A DNA stretch of 64,000 nt from Deinococcus actinosclerus (GCF_001507665.1 NZ_CP013910.1:2107501-2171500), one strand, 5' to 3'; positions 38,217 through 52,528 are shown, counted from the stretch's first letter. Notes: generated by a model from the letters alone, not told the origin. Made by a program: numbers and translations.

Positions 38217-38253
38217 GACCGCCCTCAGAAGCACGTGAGGGCGGTCTTCCTTT
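38217..38253 (+). terminator. Rho-independent terminator after pilC
   Basis: GACCGCCCTCA and TGAGGGCGGTC form an 11-bp stem with an 8-nt loop, followed by TTCCTTT. Confidence 0.88.
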
Positions 38254-38320
38254 AGAAGTCTACGGGCTTCAACCAAGAGAGTGCGGTCCACAATGACAGT
38301 CCATGCCAGAATGGTGTCCC

Positions 38321-39274
38321 ATGCCTTCCCTCCATCTGCCCTTCTTCCGGGAACTTCAGGACTCGCACCGCGTGCTGATCGCCGGGATGGGTGGTGGATT
38401 CGACGTGTTCTGCGGGCTCCCGCTGTACTTCGCACTGAAGGCCGAGGGGAAAGAGGTATTCCTGGCGAACTACTCGTTCACCAGCCTGGGCCTCGGCCCG
38501 AACGGCCCGCTGCCGCACGCGGTGGTGCCCGTCACGCCGGATCTGTTCGTGCCGCTCGGCGAGTACTTCCCGGAGTACTGGCTGAGCCGCTGGCTGGTCA
38601 CGCAAGGTGAACCGGGCACCGTGTACGCCCTGCGGAAGGTGGGCGTGAAGCCCCTGAAAAGCGCATACGAGGCGCTGGTGCAGCATCTGAGCATCGACAC
38701 GATCATCCTCGTGGACGGCGGGACCGACTCCCTGATGCGTGGCGACGAGTCCGGGCTGGGCACCCCGCACGAGGACGCCACCAGCCTCGTCGCCGTGAAC
38801 GAACTGCGCGGCCCGAAGAAGCTGCTGGCCTGCCTGGGCTTCGGCGTGGACCACTTCCACGGCGTCTCGCACGCCGATTACCTGGAAGCCACCGCCGAAC
38901 TCGCCCGGGGCGGCGCGTACCTGGGCGCGTTCAGCCTCACGCCCGACATGCCCCCGGTACAGAAGTACAAGGAAACCTGCGAGGCCGCCTTCCAGATGAT
39001 GCCCCGCTACACCAGCATCGTGAACAGCAGCGTCGTCAGCGCCATCGACGGGCAGTACGGCGACCACCACGCCACCAGCCGCACGGACGGCAGCAAACTG
39101 TGGATCAACCCGCTGATGGGCCTGTACTGGACATACCACCTGCCCGACGTCGCCCGCCGCCTCCAGTACTACCAGCCCATGCTGGACACCATCACGCTGA
39201 GCGACGTGGGCCTCGTGATCGAACGACACCGCGAAGAAATCACGATCAGGCCGCGGGTGGACATTCCAGTCTGA
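38321..39274 (+). CDS. DUF1152-family protein
   Basis: A 317-residue cytoplasmic protein. RVLIAGMGGGFDVFCGLPLY is a glycine-rich nucleotide-binding-like loop; DTIILVDGGTDSLMRGDESG and KKLLACLGFGVDHFHGVSHA are conserved in DUF1152. No catalytic role is known for the family. The ATG at 38321 fits the usual N-terminus (MPSLHLPFFRELQDS); a second ATG at 38303 has CACAAT 8 nt upstream and cannot be excluded. Confidence 0.82.
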   Translation: MPSLHLPFFRELQDSHRVLIAGMGGGFDVFCGLPLYFALKAEGKEVFLANYSFTSLGLGPNGPLPHAVVPVTPDLFVPLGEYFPEYWLSRWLVTQGEPGTVYALRKVGVKPLKSAYEALVQHLSIDTIILVDGGTDSLMRGDESGLGTPHEDATSLVAVNELRGPKKLLACLGFGVDHFHGVSHADYLEATAELARGGAYLGAFSLTPDMPPVQKYKETCEAAFQMMPRYTSIVNSSVVSAIDGQYGDHHATSRTDGSKLWINPLMGLYWTYHLPDVARRLQYYQPMLDTITLSDVGLVIERHREEITIRPRVDIPV

Positions 39275-39538
39275 TGTCTGATCACTGTTCTGGGCCCGGG
39301 CCCTGCTGACGCCGCCAGGAACGTGCCTGAGATATGCAGGTGAGCACCTCTCACACGGCGATCTCCGGAGTCTTCTCATAGAGCGCCGGCCCAGATTACT
39401 GTCCTCTCCTGGCGCCCAGCCGCCGGAGGGCCCGGCAGTTCCTGTGCCTGTCCTCATCTTCTGCCCAGCCGTGCAGGGCGAACTCTCAGGCGGCCACCAT
39501 GGGCAGCCTTTACCTTGACCTTCTCCCAGGAGGTCACC

Positions 39539-40006
39539 ATGAATGCCCGTTCCATCACTGTTCTGACGGCACTGAGCATCACCGGACTGGCTGGCGCACA
39601 GTGCGTCAGAGCGCCCACGCACGCGTTCAACGGACTGGTGAAGATTCCCTACCCGTCCGGTGGCGGCGGCGCCCTGCTGCAACAGGCCTGCGACGCCGGA
39701 GCTCAGCAGTTGAAAGCGGAGATCATGGCGAACGCCCGGGCCAGGGGCGTTCCCGTGAAGTGGATCGAGATCTACGGCGCCCGCAACTGGAGCTCGACCT
39801 TCCACGACCTGATCTATAAGACCCGGTCCCTGGGCTACAGCCAGGCGGCGTACTCCAGGTACAACGCCCTCCCCAGCTCTCGCCTGAGTGGCTCAGAACT
39901 TCTCGTCTACGCCACGAAGGCGGGTAAGTACATCGCCATGAGTTCACAGCGAGAGGGGAACACGAGTGCCAGCACCACCGATGTCTTCGTGGTGTACGGG
40001 AACTGA
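39539..40006 (+). CDS. Small secreted protein of unknown function
   Basis: A 155-residue protein with a signal peptide (MNARSITVLTALSITGLAGA) and two Cys (QCVRAP, QQACDAG) that may pair. Glycine-rich GGGGALLQQ and aromatic-rich WSSTFHDLIYKTRSLGYSQA segments follow. No family recognised. AGGAGG lies before the ATG at 39539. It is alone between two short non-coding gaps; 39275-39538 shows no gene or clear promoter. Confidence 0.72.
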   Translation: MNARSITVLTALSITGLAGAQCVRAPTHAFNGLVKIPYPSGGGGALLQQACDAGAQQLKAEIMANARARGVPVKWIEIYGARNWSSTFHDLIYKTRSLGYSQAAYSRYNALPSSRLSGSELLVYATKAGKYIAMSSQREGNTSASTTDVFVVYGN

Positions 40007-40028
40007 CTGAAAACCGCCCGGGACCTCT

Positions 40029-41048
40029 TCAGGACAGGCTCAGCCCGCTCCGCAGGGCCTTCAGGGCGGAGGCCGTGAATGCACGGGCAGCCGAGGAGTC
40101 CGGCGTGAAGCGCTCGAAGGCGTGGTACGCGCCGGGCACCTCCACGTACTCGCAGGGCACGCCCGCCGCCTGAAGTCGCTGGGCGTACTCGCGGTCCTCC
40201 GCGTGGAAGAGGTCGAGGGTGCCCACACCGATCCACGCGGGCGGCAGGCCGGTCAGGTCGGCGCGGCGGGCGGGCGCTGCGTACGCCGGGGCACTGTCCA
40301 GGCGCGGTGGGCGGCCCAGGTACGATGTCCAGCCCAGCACGTTCGACGCGGGCCGCCAGATGAACTCACCCCGCCCGGCGTGATCGGCGTTCAGGGCCGT
40401 GCGGTCGTCCAGCATGGGGTAGTACAGCAGCTGGAAGGCGGGCGTGACCTCGCCCCGGTCGTGCGCGAGTTGCGCCAGCGCGGCGGCCAGCCCGCCCCCG
40501 GCACTGTCCCCCACGAGCGCGATGCGGGCCGGGTCGATCCCCAGCGCCTCTGCGTCACGGGCCATCCACGTCAGGGCCGCGTAGCAGTCCTCCAGCGGGC
40601 CAGGGAACGGCGTGGCGGGTGCGAGGCGATACTCGACGCCCACCACGACCACACCAAGGTCCCGCGCGTACCCGGCGCTCTGCGGGTGGTACGCCGCCGC
40701 CGAGCCCGTCACGTACCCGCCCCCGTGAATGTTCAGGATCGCCGCCGCACCCGCCGCCAGGGTCGGGGGCCGGTACACGAACACCGTCACGTCCGGCGCC
40801 CCGGGCGGTCCCGGAATGCGCCGCTCCTCCACCGCCACCCCGTCCGGCAGCGCCGGAGCCTTCGCGCGGGCCTGCACCGCCTGCATCAACGCCACGACGC
40901 CCCGCGTGAAGGGCGGCGAACGGAACCGCACGAACGGAGAACGCAACTCCGGGTGCAGCTGAGCATACGAGGCGGCTCGGCGGGTCGAGAGGAACCAGGC
41001 GCCCAGCACCAGCGCCGCCCCACCACCCAACAATCTTCCGGGGTTCAT
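40029..41048 (-). CDS. Alpha/beta hydrolase of the hormone-sensitive lipase family
   Basis: A 339-residue esterase. ILNIHGGGYVTGSA is the oxyanion-hole motif, GDSAGGGLAAAL the nucleophile elbow, IGVGTLDLFHAED carries the Asp and VPGAYHAFERF the His. A hydrophobic N-terminus (LLGGGAALVLGAWFL) suggests membrane anchoring. Substrate unknown; short acyl esters are usual. The ATG at 41048 is preferred over an upstream start because CACAAT lies just before it. Confidence 0.88.
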   Translation of the reverse strand: MNPGRLLGGGAALVLGAWFLSTRRAASYAQLHPELRSPFVRFRSPPFTRGVVALMQAVQARAKAPALPDGVAVEERRIPGPPGAPDVTVFVYRPPTLAAGAAAILNIHGGGYVTGSAAAYHPQSAGYARDLGVVVVGVEYRLAPATPFPGPLEDCYAALTWMARDAEALGIDPARIALVGDSAGGGLAAALAQLAHDRGEVTPAFQLLYYPMLDDRTALNADHAGRGEFIWRPASNVLGWTSYLGRPPRLDSAPAYAAPARRADLTGLPPAWIGVGTLDLFHAEDREYAQRLQAAGVPCEYVEVPGAYHAFERFTPDSSAARAFTASALKALRSGLSLS

Positions 41049-41098
41049 GACTGATTGTGACACTGGGAGATCACCGGCAGGCTGACCGATTTGCGTGT

Positions 41099-41503
41099 TC
41101 AAGCGTGCAGCGCGAGGGTGACGTTCCAGAGCCGTCCCTCCTGAAGAGCGATCAGGGCTCCGGAGGGGGCACTCCAGAGTTGCCCCCCTCCCTCCTCATG
41201 CATCAGGGTGACGGGAATCCCCTGCGCCGCGCACCATCCCAGGAGATCGCCGGAGAAGGGGTCGAAGCCACACCAGTTCACGAGGTCGGACAGACCGTGC
41301 TGGGCGCTGGTTGTCACCTCGACGCTGTCGAGACGACCTTCGATGAACCAGAACACCAGATTGTTGCGCTGAAGGTGCGACACACCCTTCCCGGTTCGTA
41401 TCGCACCGAACGGCACATGGAATCGCTCCAGCACATGCTCCAGCCGATCATCCGAACGAAGGGGGAGTTTCACTCTGGCCGTGAGCAGTGTTCGGAGGGA
41501 CAT
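41099..41503 (-). CDS. Hypothetical soluble protein
   Basis: A 134-residue protein (MSLRTLLTARVKLPLRSDDR at the start). HLQRNNLVFWFIEGRLDSVEV has the alternation seen in immunity-type proteins of beta-rich fold, but no family can be named. There are no partner toxin genes. The composition here is a little less GC-rich than that of the neighbours. The start is tentative because no ribosome binding site or -10 box was found. Confidence 0.5.
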   Translation of the reverse strand: MSLRTLLTARVKLPLRSDDRLEHVLERFHVPFGAIRTGKGVSHLQRNNLVFWFIEGRLDSVEVTTSAQHGLSDLVNWCGFDPFSGDLLGWCAAQGIPVTLMHEEGGGQLWSAPSGALIALQEGRLWNVTLALHA

Positions 41504-41579
41504 GGTGTTGAGGCGCGGCACCCCTCCATGCTGGGCGCCGCGCCTCGGGTTGTCATCCGCACCCTGGCGGACACGGGGT

Positions 41580-42788
<1,209 letters not shown>

Positions 42789-42806
42789 GGAATTCTCCTT
42801 CGGAGG

Positions 42807-42890
42807 GCAGATGGCGGATGGCAGATGGAGAGGGGTGGGGGTGTGGCTGGGGCGTTATAGGCCATAGGCCATCGGCCTTCAGCCATCCGC
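42807..42890. repeat. Heptamer repeats in inverted arrangement
   Basis: Three forward units GCAGATG, GCGGATG, GCAGATG at 42807-42827, and five reversed units at 42856-42890 (TATAGGC, CATAGGC, CATCGGC, CTTCAGC, CATCCGC). The two sides can pair through GGCGGATGGC and GCCATCCGCC. It lies between the two acyl-CoA catabolic genes. Confidence 0.7.
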
Positions 42891-42893
42891 CCC

Positions 42894-44564
<1,671 letters not shown>

Positions 44565-44577
44565 TGTTGCCGCCAGT

Positions 44578-44595
44578 CTAACAAACGCTCGTTAG
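44578..44595 (-). promoter_or_regulatory. TetR-type operator at the carboxyltransferase promoter
   Basis: CTAACAAACGCTCGTTAG contains CAAACGCTCGTTAG, a full match to CNAACGNNCGTTNG, which I recall as the site of Thermus PaaR. It overlaps the -10 box by three bases. Confidence 0.6.
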
Positions 44596-44635
44596 GGGTG
44601 TGTGGGATACCCGGCGCTGTCCGGCCCTCAGCGGA

Positions 44636-44667
44636 CTGCAACGGCGGCGCAACGGTGCCCGTTGCAG
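44636..44667. repeat. Inverted repeat between divergent genes
   Basis: CTGCAACGG (44636-44644) and CCGTTGCAG (44659-44667) are perfect inverted copies; GCAACGG appears again between them. It lies 54 bp upstream of the next plus-strand gene and could be a binding site or a hairpin. Confidence 0.35.
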
Positions 44668-44720
44668 GCTGGCCGCACAGACGCTTCAGTCCCAGTCCCC
44701 GGCGTCTCCAAGGAGCACCC

Positions 44721-45361
44721 ATGCGTCACCTCACGACCCTGCTGGCCCTGACCGCCCTGTCCATCGCCGCCGCCGCCCCCGTGACCCTCACCCTGAACGG
44801 GCAACCCACCACCGTGAACACCAGCGTCATCGGCGGGGTGACGTACATCAAACTGGCCGACCTTCAGAAAGTCCTGGCGGCGCAGGGCGGCGCGAACGCG
44901 AAGGCCAGCGTGACCGGCTGCGTGAACGAGTGGCTGTTCAACGGCATCTGGCGCCTGCGCGTCACGAAGGTCACGCCGTTCCACAACAACCCGTACGGCG
45001 ACGGGTACGCCGTCACGGTCGAGGTGAAGAACGGCACCACGCAGACCCTGACCCTGGATGACGCGGGCATTCACTACAACAGCGCGCGGAACCTGACCTT
45101 CGCCGACGGCGACAGCTGGGCGAAGATGACCCTGGGCGTGGGCGCGTGGCAGGACAAGACCTACGCGAAACTGCCGCAGGGCACGGGAACGGTCTAACCT
45201 TCCAGATCTTCCCGGAGGAGAAACTGGACGCCGCTGCCGTCGCCGCCGCGACCCCCCAGAAGTTCCTGTTCGAGGTGGACCCGAAGCTGGACAGCAGCGT
45301 CAAGGCGCGCTTCTCGGTGCTGGACCCGAGTTTCCGGGTGGACCTGACCTGCCGCAAGTGA
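44721..45361 (+). pseudogene. Secreted stalk-domain-like protein, frameshifted
   Basis: The ATG at 44721 follows AGGAG and starts with a signal peptide (MRHLTTLLALTALSIAAAAP); the first part, VTLTLNGQPTTVNTSVIGG and VTYIKLADLQKVLAAQGG, resembles copper-amine-oxidase N-terminal stalk domains. The frame stops at 45197, but the next frame continues in register (NGLTFQIFPEEKLD, KFLFEVDPKLDSSVKARF) to 45361. One missing base in the G-rich stretch near 45186 explains it. The intact product would be about 213 residues. Either a recent mutation or a base-calling error. Confidence 0.72.
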
Positions 45362-45427
45362 CCCCCCAGGGGGGAGGCGGGAGACACCAACCCACACCGC
45401 CGACCGGGTGTCAGACTGGAGGTCACT

Positions 45428-46774
45428 GTGACTGCTTCCTCTCCCCTGCCGCCCGGCCCCCGCACCTCGCCGCTGCGCTCCGCGCTGGACCTGCGCCGCG
45501 ACCCGCTGGGGTACCTGCGCCACCTGCGCGCCGCGTACGGGGACGCCTTCCGCGTGCGGATCGGCCCGCGCGAGGTGCTGATGGTCACGCACCCGGACGC
45601 GGCGCGCGAGGTCCTGGTCACGCAGGCCGCGCGGTTTCGCAAGGGACGCGGCATCCAGAAGATGCAGGACTTCCTGGGCACCGGCCTCCTGACCGCCGAG
45701 GGGCAGACGTGGCGCACCCACCGCCGCCTGATGCAGCCCTCCTTTCACCGCGCGGCGCTGAGCGGTATGGCAGACGACATCGTGCAGGCGACCCGGCCCA
45801 CCCACGCGGCCCTGCTGAAGGCCGCCGACTCCGGGGCGGGGCTGGAGGTGGGCGGCGAGATGCTGCGCGTCACGCTGCGCGCCGTGGCGTCGGTCCTGTT
45901 CGGCACCGGCCTGACCGACGAGGAACTGGCCGTGGTGGAGGCCGAACTGCCGCCCCTGCTCGATCACACGGCCAGTCGCGTGCGCTCGGTGGTGGACCTG
46001 CCGCGCTGGCTGCCCACCCCGGCCGGGCAACGCTCGGCAGCGGCCAGCCGGGCGCTGGACGCCATCGTGGCGCGCATCATCGCCGCGCGCCGCGCCGAGC
46101 AGGAGGCCGGCGCCCCGGGGAACGACCTGCTGGGCTTGCTGCTCGCCGCCCGCGACGAGGAGGGCGGCGGCCTGAGTGACCGCGAACTGCGCGACGAGGT
46201 CATGACCCTGTTCCTGGCCGGGCATGAGACGACCGCGAACACCCTGACGTTCCTGCTGCTGCTGCTCTCGCGCCACCCCGAGGTGCAGGCCCGCGTGCAG
46301 GCCGAACTGCGCGGGGTACTGGGGGACCGCGACCCCACCGCCGCCGACCTCCCGCGCCTGCCGCTGCTGCACGCCTGCATCCAGGAGACGCTGCGGCTGT
46401 ACCCGCCCGCGTGGCTGGTGCCCCGGCAGGCGACCGCCCCGGTCCGCGTGGCGGGCTTCGACCTGCCGGAAGGCGCGGCGGTGTCGGTGTGCATCTACCT
46501 GCTGCAGCGGCACGCGGCGTACTGGCCAGATCCCAACGCCTTCGTGCCGGACCGCTGGCTGCGCGGCGAACGCACCCCGGACGCGTTCATGCCGTTCGGC
46601 TTGGGGCCGCGCATGTGCATCGGGAACAACCTCGCGCTGATGGAGGCGGGGCTGATCGCCGCGCTGCTGCTGCGGGACGTGCGCGTGACCGTCCCGGACG
46701 GCGGCCCCACCGGCCTGAACGCGGGCGTGACCCTGCGCCCGGACGGCCCGGTGACCGCCGTGTTCCACCGCTGA
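45428..46774 (+). CDS. Cytochrome P450
   Basis: A 448-residue haem monooxygenase. The I-helix AGHETTANTL starts at residue 264, the ExxR pair is E320 and R323 in ETLRLYPPAW, and the haem loop FGLGPRMCIGNN has the ligand C397. There is no membrane anchor, so it is soluble and would need ferredoxin or another donor from elsewhere. The family resembles fatty-acid or terpenoid-oxidising P450s; carotenoid modification is possible in Deinococcus. GGAGG precedes the GTG start. Confidence 0.92.
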   Translation: MTASSPLPPGPRTSPLRSALDLRRDPLGYLRHLRAAYGDAFRVRIGPREVLMVTHPDAAREVLVTQAARFRKGRGIQKMQDFLGTGLLTAEGQTWRTHRRLMQPSFHRAALSGMADDIVQATRPTHAALLKAADSGAGLEVGGEMLRVTLRAVASVLFGTGLTDEELAVVEAELPPLLDHTASRVRSVVDLPRWLPTPAGQRSAAASRALDAIVARIIAARRAEQEAGAPGNDLLGLLLAARDEEGGGLSDRELRDEVMTLFLAGHETTANTLTFLLLLLSRHPEVQARVQAELRGVLGDRDPTAADLPRLPLLHACIQETLRLYPPAWLVPRQATAPVRVAGFDLPEGAAVSVCIYLLQRHAAYWPDPNAFVPDRWLRGERTPDAFMPFGLGPRMCIGNNLALMEAGLIAALLLRDVRVTVPDGGPTGLNAGVTLRPDGPVTAVFHR

Positions 46775-46778
46775 ACGA

Positions 46779-46811
46779 CGACCGGCCCCGGCGTGACACC
46801 AGGGCCGGTCG
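46779..46811. terminator. Hairpin between the P450 and CoA-transferase B genes
   Basis: CGACCGGCCC and GGGCCGGTCG form a 10-bp stem with a 13-nt loop between convergent genes. Confidence 0.78.
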
Positions 46812-46821
46812 CCTGAACGGG

Positions 46822-47451
<630 letters not shown>

Positions 47452-47599
47452 GGGTGACCTCCTTGAAGTCAGTGGGGGGTGGGCTTGTGAAAGTCAGGGG
47501 CAGCTTGCGGCGCGGGTTGCCGGGGTGTCAAGCCGCCGGGCCCGCTGGAATGGACAGGGCCATCATGCCCGGCGCCCGTCACAGGCCCGTTTCAGACAG

Positions 47600-47627
47600 G
47601 CGGATGGCCGATGGAGGATGGCTGATA
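47600..47627. repeat. Tandem heptamers related to those at 42.8 kb
   Basis: GCGGATG, GCCGATG, GAGGATG and GCTGATA run head to tail in the 191-bp gap between scoB and the NMN adenylyltransferase gene. Confidence 0.6.
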
Positions 47628-47642
47628 GGCAGCCTCTGCCTG

Positions 47643-48569
47643 TCACGCGCGACTGCGGCCCGCCCCAACCTCCAGCCTCCGCCGGAGGATGACGTGGTGG
47701 TCCTCGAAGAACTGCCGGGGCCGCGCCAGCGCCCGCGCGAGGGCCACGGGGCGGGTGCCGGGCGGCGGCGCGGCCACGCGGACGACGTGCGCGGTGGTCG
47801 GCACGCCCAGCGAGCGGGCCGGGTGGGCGAACACGGCGGCCCCTGCGGGCCGCGCCTCCGGGGACAGGGGCGTGGCGGGCAGCGTCCACAGGCCCGCACC
47901 GACCGGGCCGGGGCGGCGGGCCAGCCACACGCAGTCCTCGCCGTGCTCGCGGGACAGGTGCAGGTCGAGGCGCTCGTGACGGGGCGTGCCGTCCCAGGCG
48001 GCCAGTTCGGCCTGGAGGGCCATCCACTCGGCGCGCAGGCGGGTGAGCGCGGGGGTGTCCCGGAAGCGGGTCAGGAACGCGGCGACCGTCGGGGGCAGGT
48101 GGGCGGGCACCTCGTCCCGTTCCAGCAGGGCTCGGCGCACCGCCGTGGCGTTCAGCACGCCTTCCTGCGCCGTCACGGGTGGGCTGGGGTCGAGGGTCCA
48201 GTCGGGAAACCAGTGCAGGTAGCTGCTGCTGGCGTCCTTCTCGAAGCCGGTCAGGTGGACCGGGGCGTCCCCGGCCTCCGCCCGCGCGAGCTGCCGCACG
48301 TGCGCCGCCCAGCGGGTCGCGTCGAACTCGTCCGGGAGGGGCCGCAGGGTCACGCGGCCCGGCGGGACTCCAGACTCGCGCAGCGCGGCGCGGATCATCC
48401 CGGCCCGTTCGCGCGGCGTGAACGGATTGCGGGCGCTGCGGGCGAGGTTCGCGCTGCCCAGCAGCACCAGCAGCCGACCGTGCCGGTCCAGGGCCGCGTG
48501 CATGGTGTGCAGGTGCCCGGCGTGCGGCGGCTGGAAGCGGCCCACGTACACGGCCAGCGGGCCGGTCAT
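47643..48569 (-). CDS. NMN adenylyltransferase fused to a decayed Nudix domain
   Basis: A 308-residue protein of the NadM-Nudix type. The N-terminal nucleotidyltransferase has VYVGRFQPPHAGHLH with H16 and H19, then NPFTPRERAGMI and LNATAVRRALL. The C-terminal part starts as a Nudix fold (LWTLPATPLSP, FAHPARSL, FFEDHHVI near the end), but the REx2EExG box and about 45 residues around it are missing. ADP-ribose hydrolysis is unlikely; NAD synthesis should be intact. GGAG lies 6 nt before the ATG, and both come from the repeat element upstream. Confidence 0.85.
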   Translation of the reverse strand: MTGPLAVYVGRFQPPHAGHLHTMHAALDRHGRLLVLLGSANLARSARNPFTPRERAGMIRAALRESGVPPGRVTLRPLPDEFDATRWAAHVRQLARAEAGDAPVHLTGFEKDASSSYLHWFPDWTLDPSPPVTAQEGVLNATAVRRALLERDEVPAHLPPTVAAFLTRFRDTPALTRLRAEWMALQAELAAWDGTPRHERLDLHLSREHGEDCVWLARRPGPVGAGLWTLPATPLSPEARPAGAAVFAHPARSLGVPTTAHVVRVAAPPPGTRPVALARALARPRQFFEDHHVILRRRLEVGAGRSRA

Positions 48570-48702
48570 ACGGACTCCGGTTGAATGGGCTGCAAAGCCC
48601 ATGCAATCCGAGCGGATGCGAGTGGGAGCGGGGCGGGTTCCGGACGTGGAGCCGGCAATCTGGTGACGTTCCGGATTGTTGGCGAAACAGACGGAATCCG
48701 TA

Positions 48703-48703
<1 letters not shown>
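48568..48703. mobile_element. 136-bp palindrome-ended intergenic element (MITE-like)
   Basis: The ends ATACGGACTCCG (48568-48579) and, inverted, ATACGGATTCCG (48692-48703) differ at one base in twelve. Inside are a 7-bp GCAA-loop hairpin at 48585-48602 and two TTCCGGA copies. It carries no ORF. It fills the gap between two NAD genes exactly; the first two bases of the nadM-type ATG and the TG of the preceding stop codon sit on its borders. Confidence 0.6.
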
Positions 48704-50159
<1,456 letters not shown>

Positions 50160-50163
<4 letters not shown>

Positions 50164-51563
50164 CCCTGCTCTCCTTCGGGAATGGGCTGACCACGCGGTT
50201 CCAGCCCGGTGGCCCACACGCACCCGGCCGAGATGATAAACGACGCGGCGAACACGGTCAGCGCCTGTTCCAGATTGCCGCTGAGCAGCAGCCCGCCCGC
50301 CACGGGCGAGACCAGACTGCCCAGCCGCGCGGCGGCGCTGACCGTGCCCATGCCACTGGCGCGCAGGGTGGTGGGAAACACCTCGGCCGCGAAGGCGTAC
50401 AGCGCGCCCCACGCTCCCAGCAGCGAGAACGACAGCGCCCCCGAGGCCAGCAGCGACCAGGCCGGGCTGTCGGAGAGCAGGAACAGGTACGCGCCCGCCG
50501 CGCTGGCGAGCATGAAGGCCAGCAGGGTCGCGCGGCGGCCCACCCACTCGACGAGCAGACTGGCGAGCAGGTACCCGGGCACCTGCGCCAGGGCCAGCAG
50601 CATGGTCGTCCGGTACGCCTCGCCCAGGTCCACGCCCTGCGTGCGCAGGTGGGTGGGGAGCCAGGAGAAGATGCCGTAGTACCCCAGGCTCATGCCGAAC
50701 CACGTGAGGCTCAGCAGCAGCGTCCGGTCGCGCAGGCGGGGCGCCAGCAGCGCCGCCCAGCGGGGGGGCCGCGCGGGCACGTGGCGGGGCGCCAGCAGCG
50801 GTCCGGGCGGCAGGGGACGGCCGCTGAGCTGCGCGACGCGGGCCAGGGCGGCGCGCGCCTCGGGCAGCCGGCCGCGGGTCAGCAGCCAGCGGGGAGAATC
50901 CGGCACGCCAGTCCGCACGAGCAGGCCGACCACGCCGGGCAGCGCCGCGATGACCACCAGGACCCGCCAGCCCTCCTGCGGGGGCAGCAGCTGGCCCAGC
51001 AGGTACGCCAGCGCGCCGATCAGCAGCGTCCCGATCGCCCAGAAGCCCTCGGTGAGGACCAGGAAGCGTCCGCGCACGCGCCGGGGAACGAACTCGGCCA
51101 TCAGGGCGTAGTCCACGGCCATGGTGCCGCCGATGGCGAAGCCGGCCAGCACCCGCGCGATCACCAGCACCCAGATGTTCGGGGCCATGGCGCCCACCAG
51201 ACCGAAGATCACGCCGGCCAGCACCGTGAACAGGAACACCGGGCGGCGCCCGTGCAGGTCGGCCTGCCGGCCCCAGAAGGGCGCGCCGATCAGCATGCCC
51301 GCGAACGTCGCCGAGAGCAGCATGGTGGCGCCCAGCGCGCCGGGCGGCAGGCCGAAGGTGGCGTTCACGCCCGGCAGCGCGAAGCCCATCAGCAGGACCT
51401 CCATGGCGTCGGCGGCGAAGGTCAGGCCGCAGATGAGCAGCAGCCGGATCTGGAACGGCCCGACCCCCAGCGCCTCGATCACGCCGTCCACGGTCAGGGT
51501 GCCGGGGGTGGGCGCGGCCTGCACGTCGTCCGGGAGTTGCAGTCGCGTGGGCCGCTCGGTCAC
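50160..51563 (-). CDS. MFS transporter, probable niacin importer (NiaP-like)
   Basis: A 467-residue twelve-helix permease. [19 protein letters not shown] and [15 protein letters not shown] are MFS motifs, with [21 protein letters not shown] in the sugar-porter/NiaP style. Its ATGA overlap with nicotinate phosphoribosyltransferase makes nicotinic acid the likely cargo (inference from context). The start is GTG at 51563, with TACACT 6 nt upstream; the longer frame is unsupported. Confidence 0.85.
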
Positions 51564-51569
51564 CCGTTC

Positions 51570-51575
51570 AGTGTA
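51570..51575 (-). promoter_or_regulatory. -10 box of leaderless niacin-salvage operon
   Basis: TACACT on the minus strand, 6 nt before the GTG at 51563; divergent from nadE, which has AATACT (51619-51624) 7 nt before its ATG. Confidence 0.5.
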
Positions 51576-51631
51576 GAGCGTTCCTGTGCGCCCACCTGCG
51601 CCACCTGAGCGCATCTGGAATACTGCGCGGC

Positions 51632-52471
51632 ATGAGCATGCAGCAGATCATCCGGCGTGAACTGGGCGTCCAACCCGAGATCGACCCGGCGGCGGAGGTC
51701 GAGCGCCGCGTGGCGTTCCTGTGCGCGTACCTGCGGGCGTCGGGCACGCGGGGCTTCGTGCTGGGGATCAGTGGCGGGCAGGACAGCACCCTGGCGGGGC
51801 GGCTGTGCCAGCTGGCCGCCGAGCGTCTGCGCGCCGACGGGACCGAGGCCACGTTCGTGGCTGTTCGCCTGCCGTACGGCGTGCAGGCCGACGAGGCGGA
51901 CGCGCAGCGCGCCCTGGCGTTCATCCGACCCGATCAGAGCGTGACCGTGAACGTGAAGGGTGCCGTGGACACCGCCTCGGGTGCCGCCGCCGCCGCGCTG
52001 ACCGAGGCCGGGGCGGGCGGCGAGCTGCGCGACTTCGTGCGGGGGAACATCAAGGCCCGCGAGCGGATGGTCGCGCAGTACGCGCTGGCCGGGCAGCTGA
52101 ACCTGCTCGTGGTGGGCACCGATCACGCCGCCGAGGCGGTCACGGGCTTCTTCACGAAGTACGGGGACGGCGGCGTGGACCTGACCCCCCTGACCGGCCT
52201 GAACAAACGCCAGGGTGCGCAGCTGCTGGAACACCTGGGCGCGCCCCGCGAGACGTGGCAGAAGGTGCCCACCGCCGACCTGGAAGACGACCGGCCCGGC
52301 CTGCCCGACGAGGTCGCGCTGGGCCTGACGTACACCCAGATCGACGACTACCTGGAAGGCAAGCCGGTCGCGCCGGAGGTGGCGCAGAAGCTGGAGCGCC
52401 TGTACCGCGTCACCCGCCACAAGCGCGCCGTGCCGGTCACGCCCTTCGACGGGTGGTGGCAGGAGGCGTAG
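51632..52471 (+). CDS. nadE: NAD synthetase, ammonia-dependent type
   Basis: A 279-residue enzyme amidating deamido-NAD. The PP-loop is [12 protein letters not shown], followed by [52 protein letters not shown] and [11 protein letters not shown]. There is no glutaminase domain, so ammonia is the nitrogen source, as in Escherichia coli. It is divergent from the niacin import genes, giving import, phosphoribosylation, adenylylation and amidation in one locus. Confidence 0.95.
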   Translation: MSMQQIIRRELGVQPEIDPAAEVERRVAFLCAYLRASGTRGFVLGISGGQDSTLAGRLCQLAAERLRADGTEATFVAVRLPYGVQADEADAQRALAFIRPDQSVTVNVKGAVDTASGAAAAALTEAGAGGELRDFVRGNIKARERMVAQYALAGQLNLLVVGTDHAAEAVTGFFTKYGDGGVDLTPLTGLNKRQGAQLLEHLGAPRETWQKVPTADLEDDRPGLPDEVALGLTYTQIDDYLEGKPVAPEVAQKLERLYRVTRHKRAVPVTPFDGWWQEA

Positions 52472-52528
52472 ACGGACCGGGGGTCACACGGGGTAGACGT
52501 TCCCGCGTGACCTCCCCTGCGACCGGAC

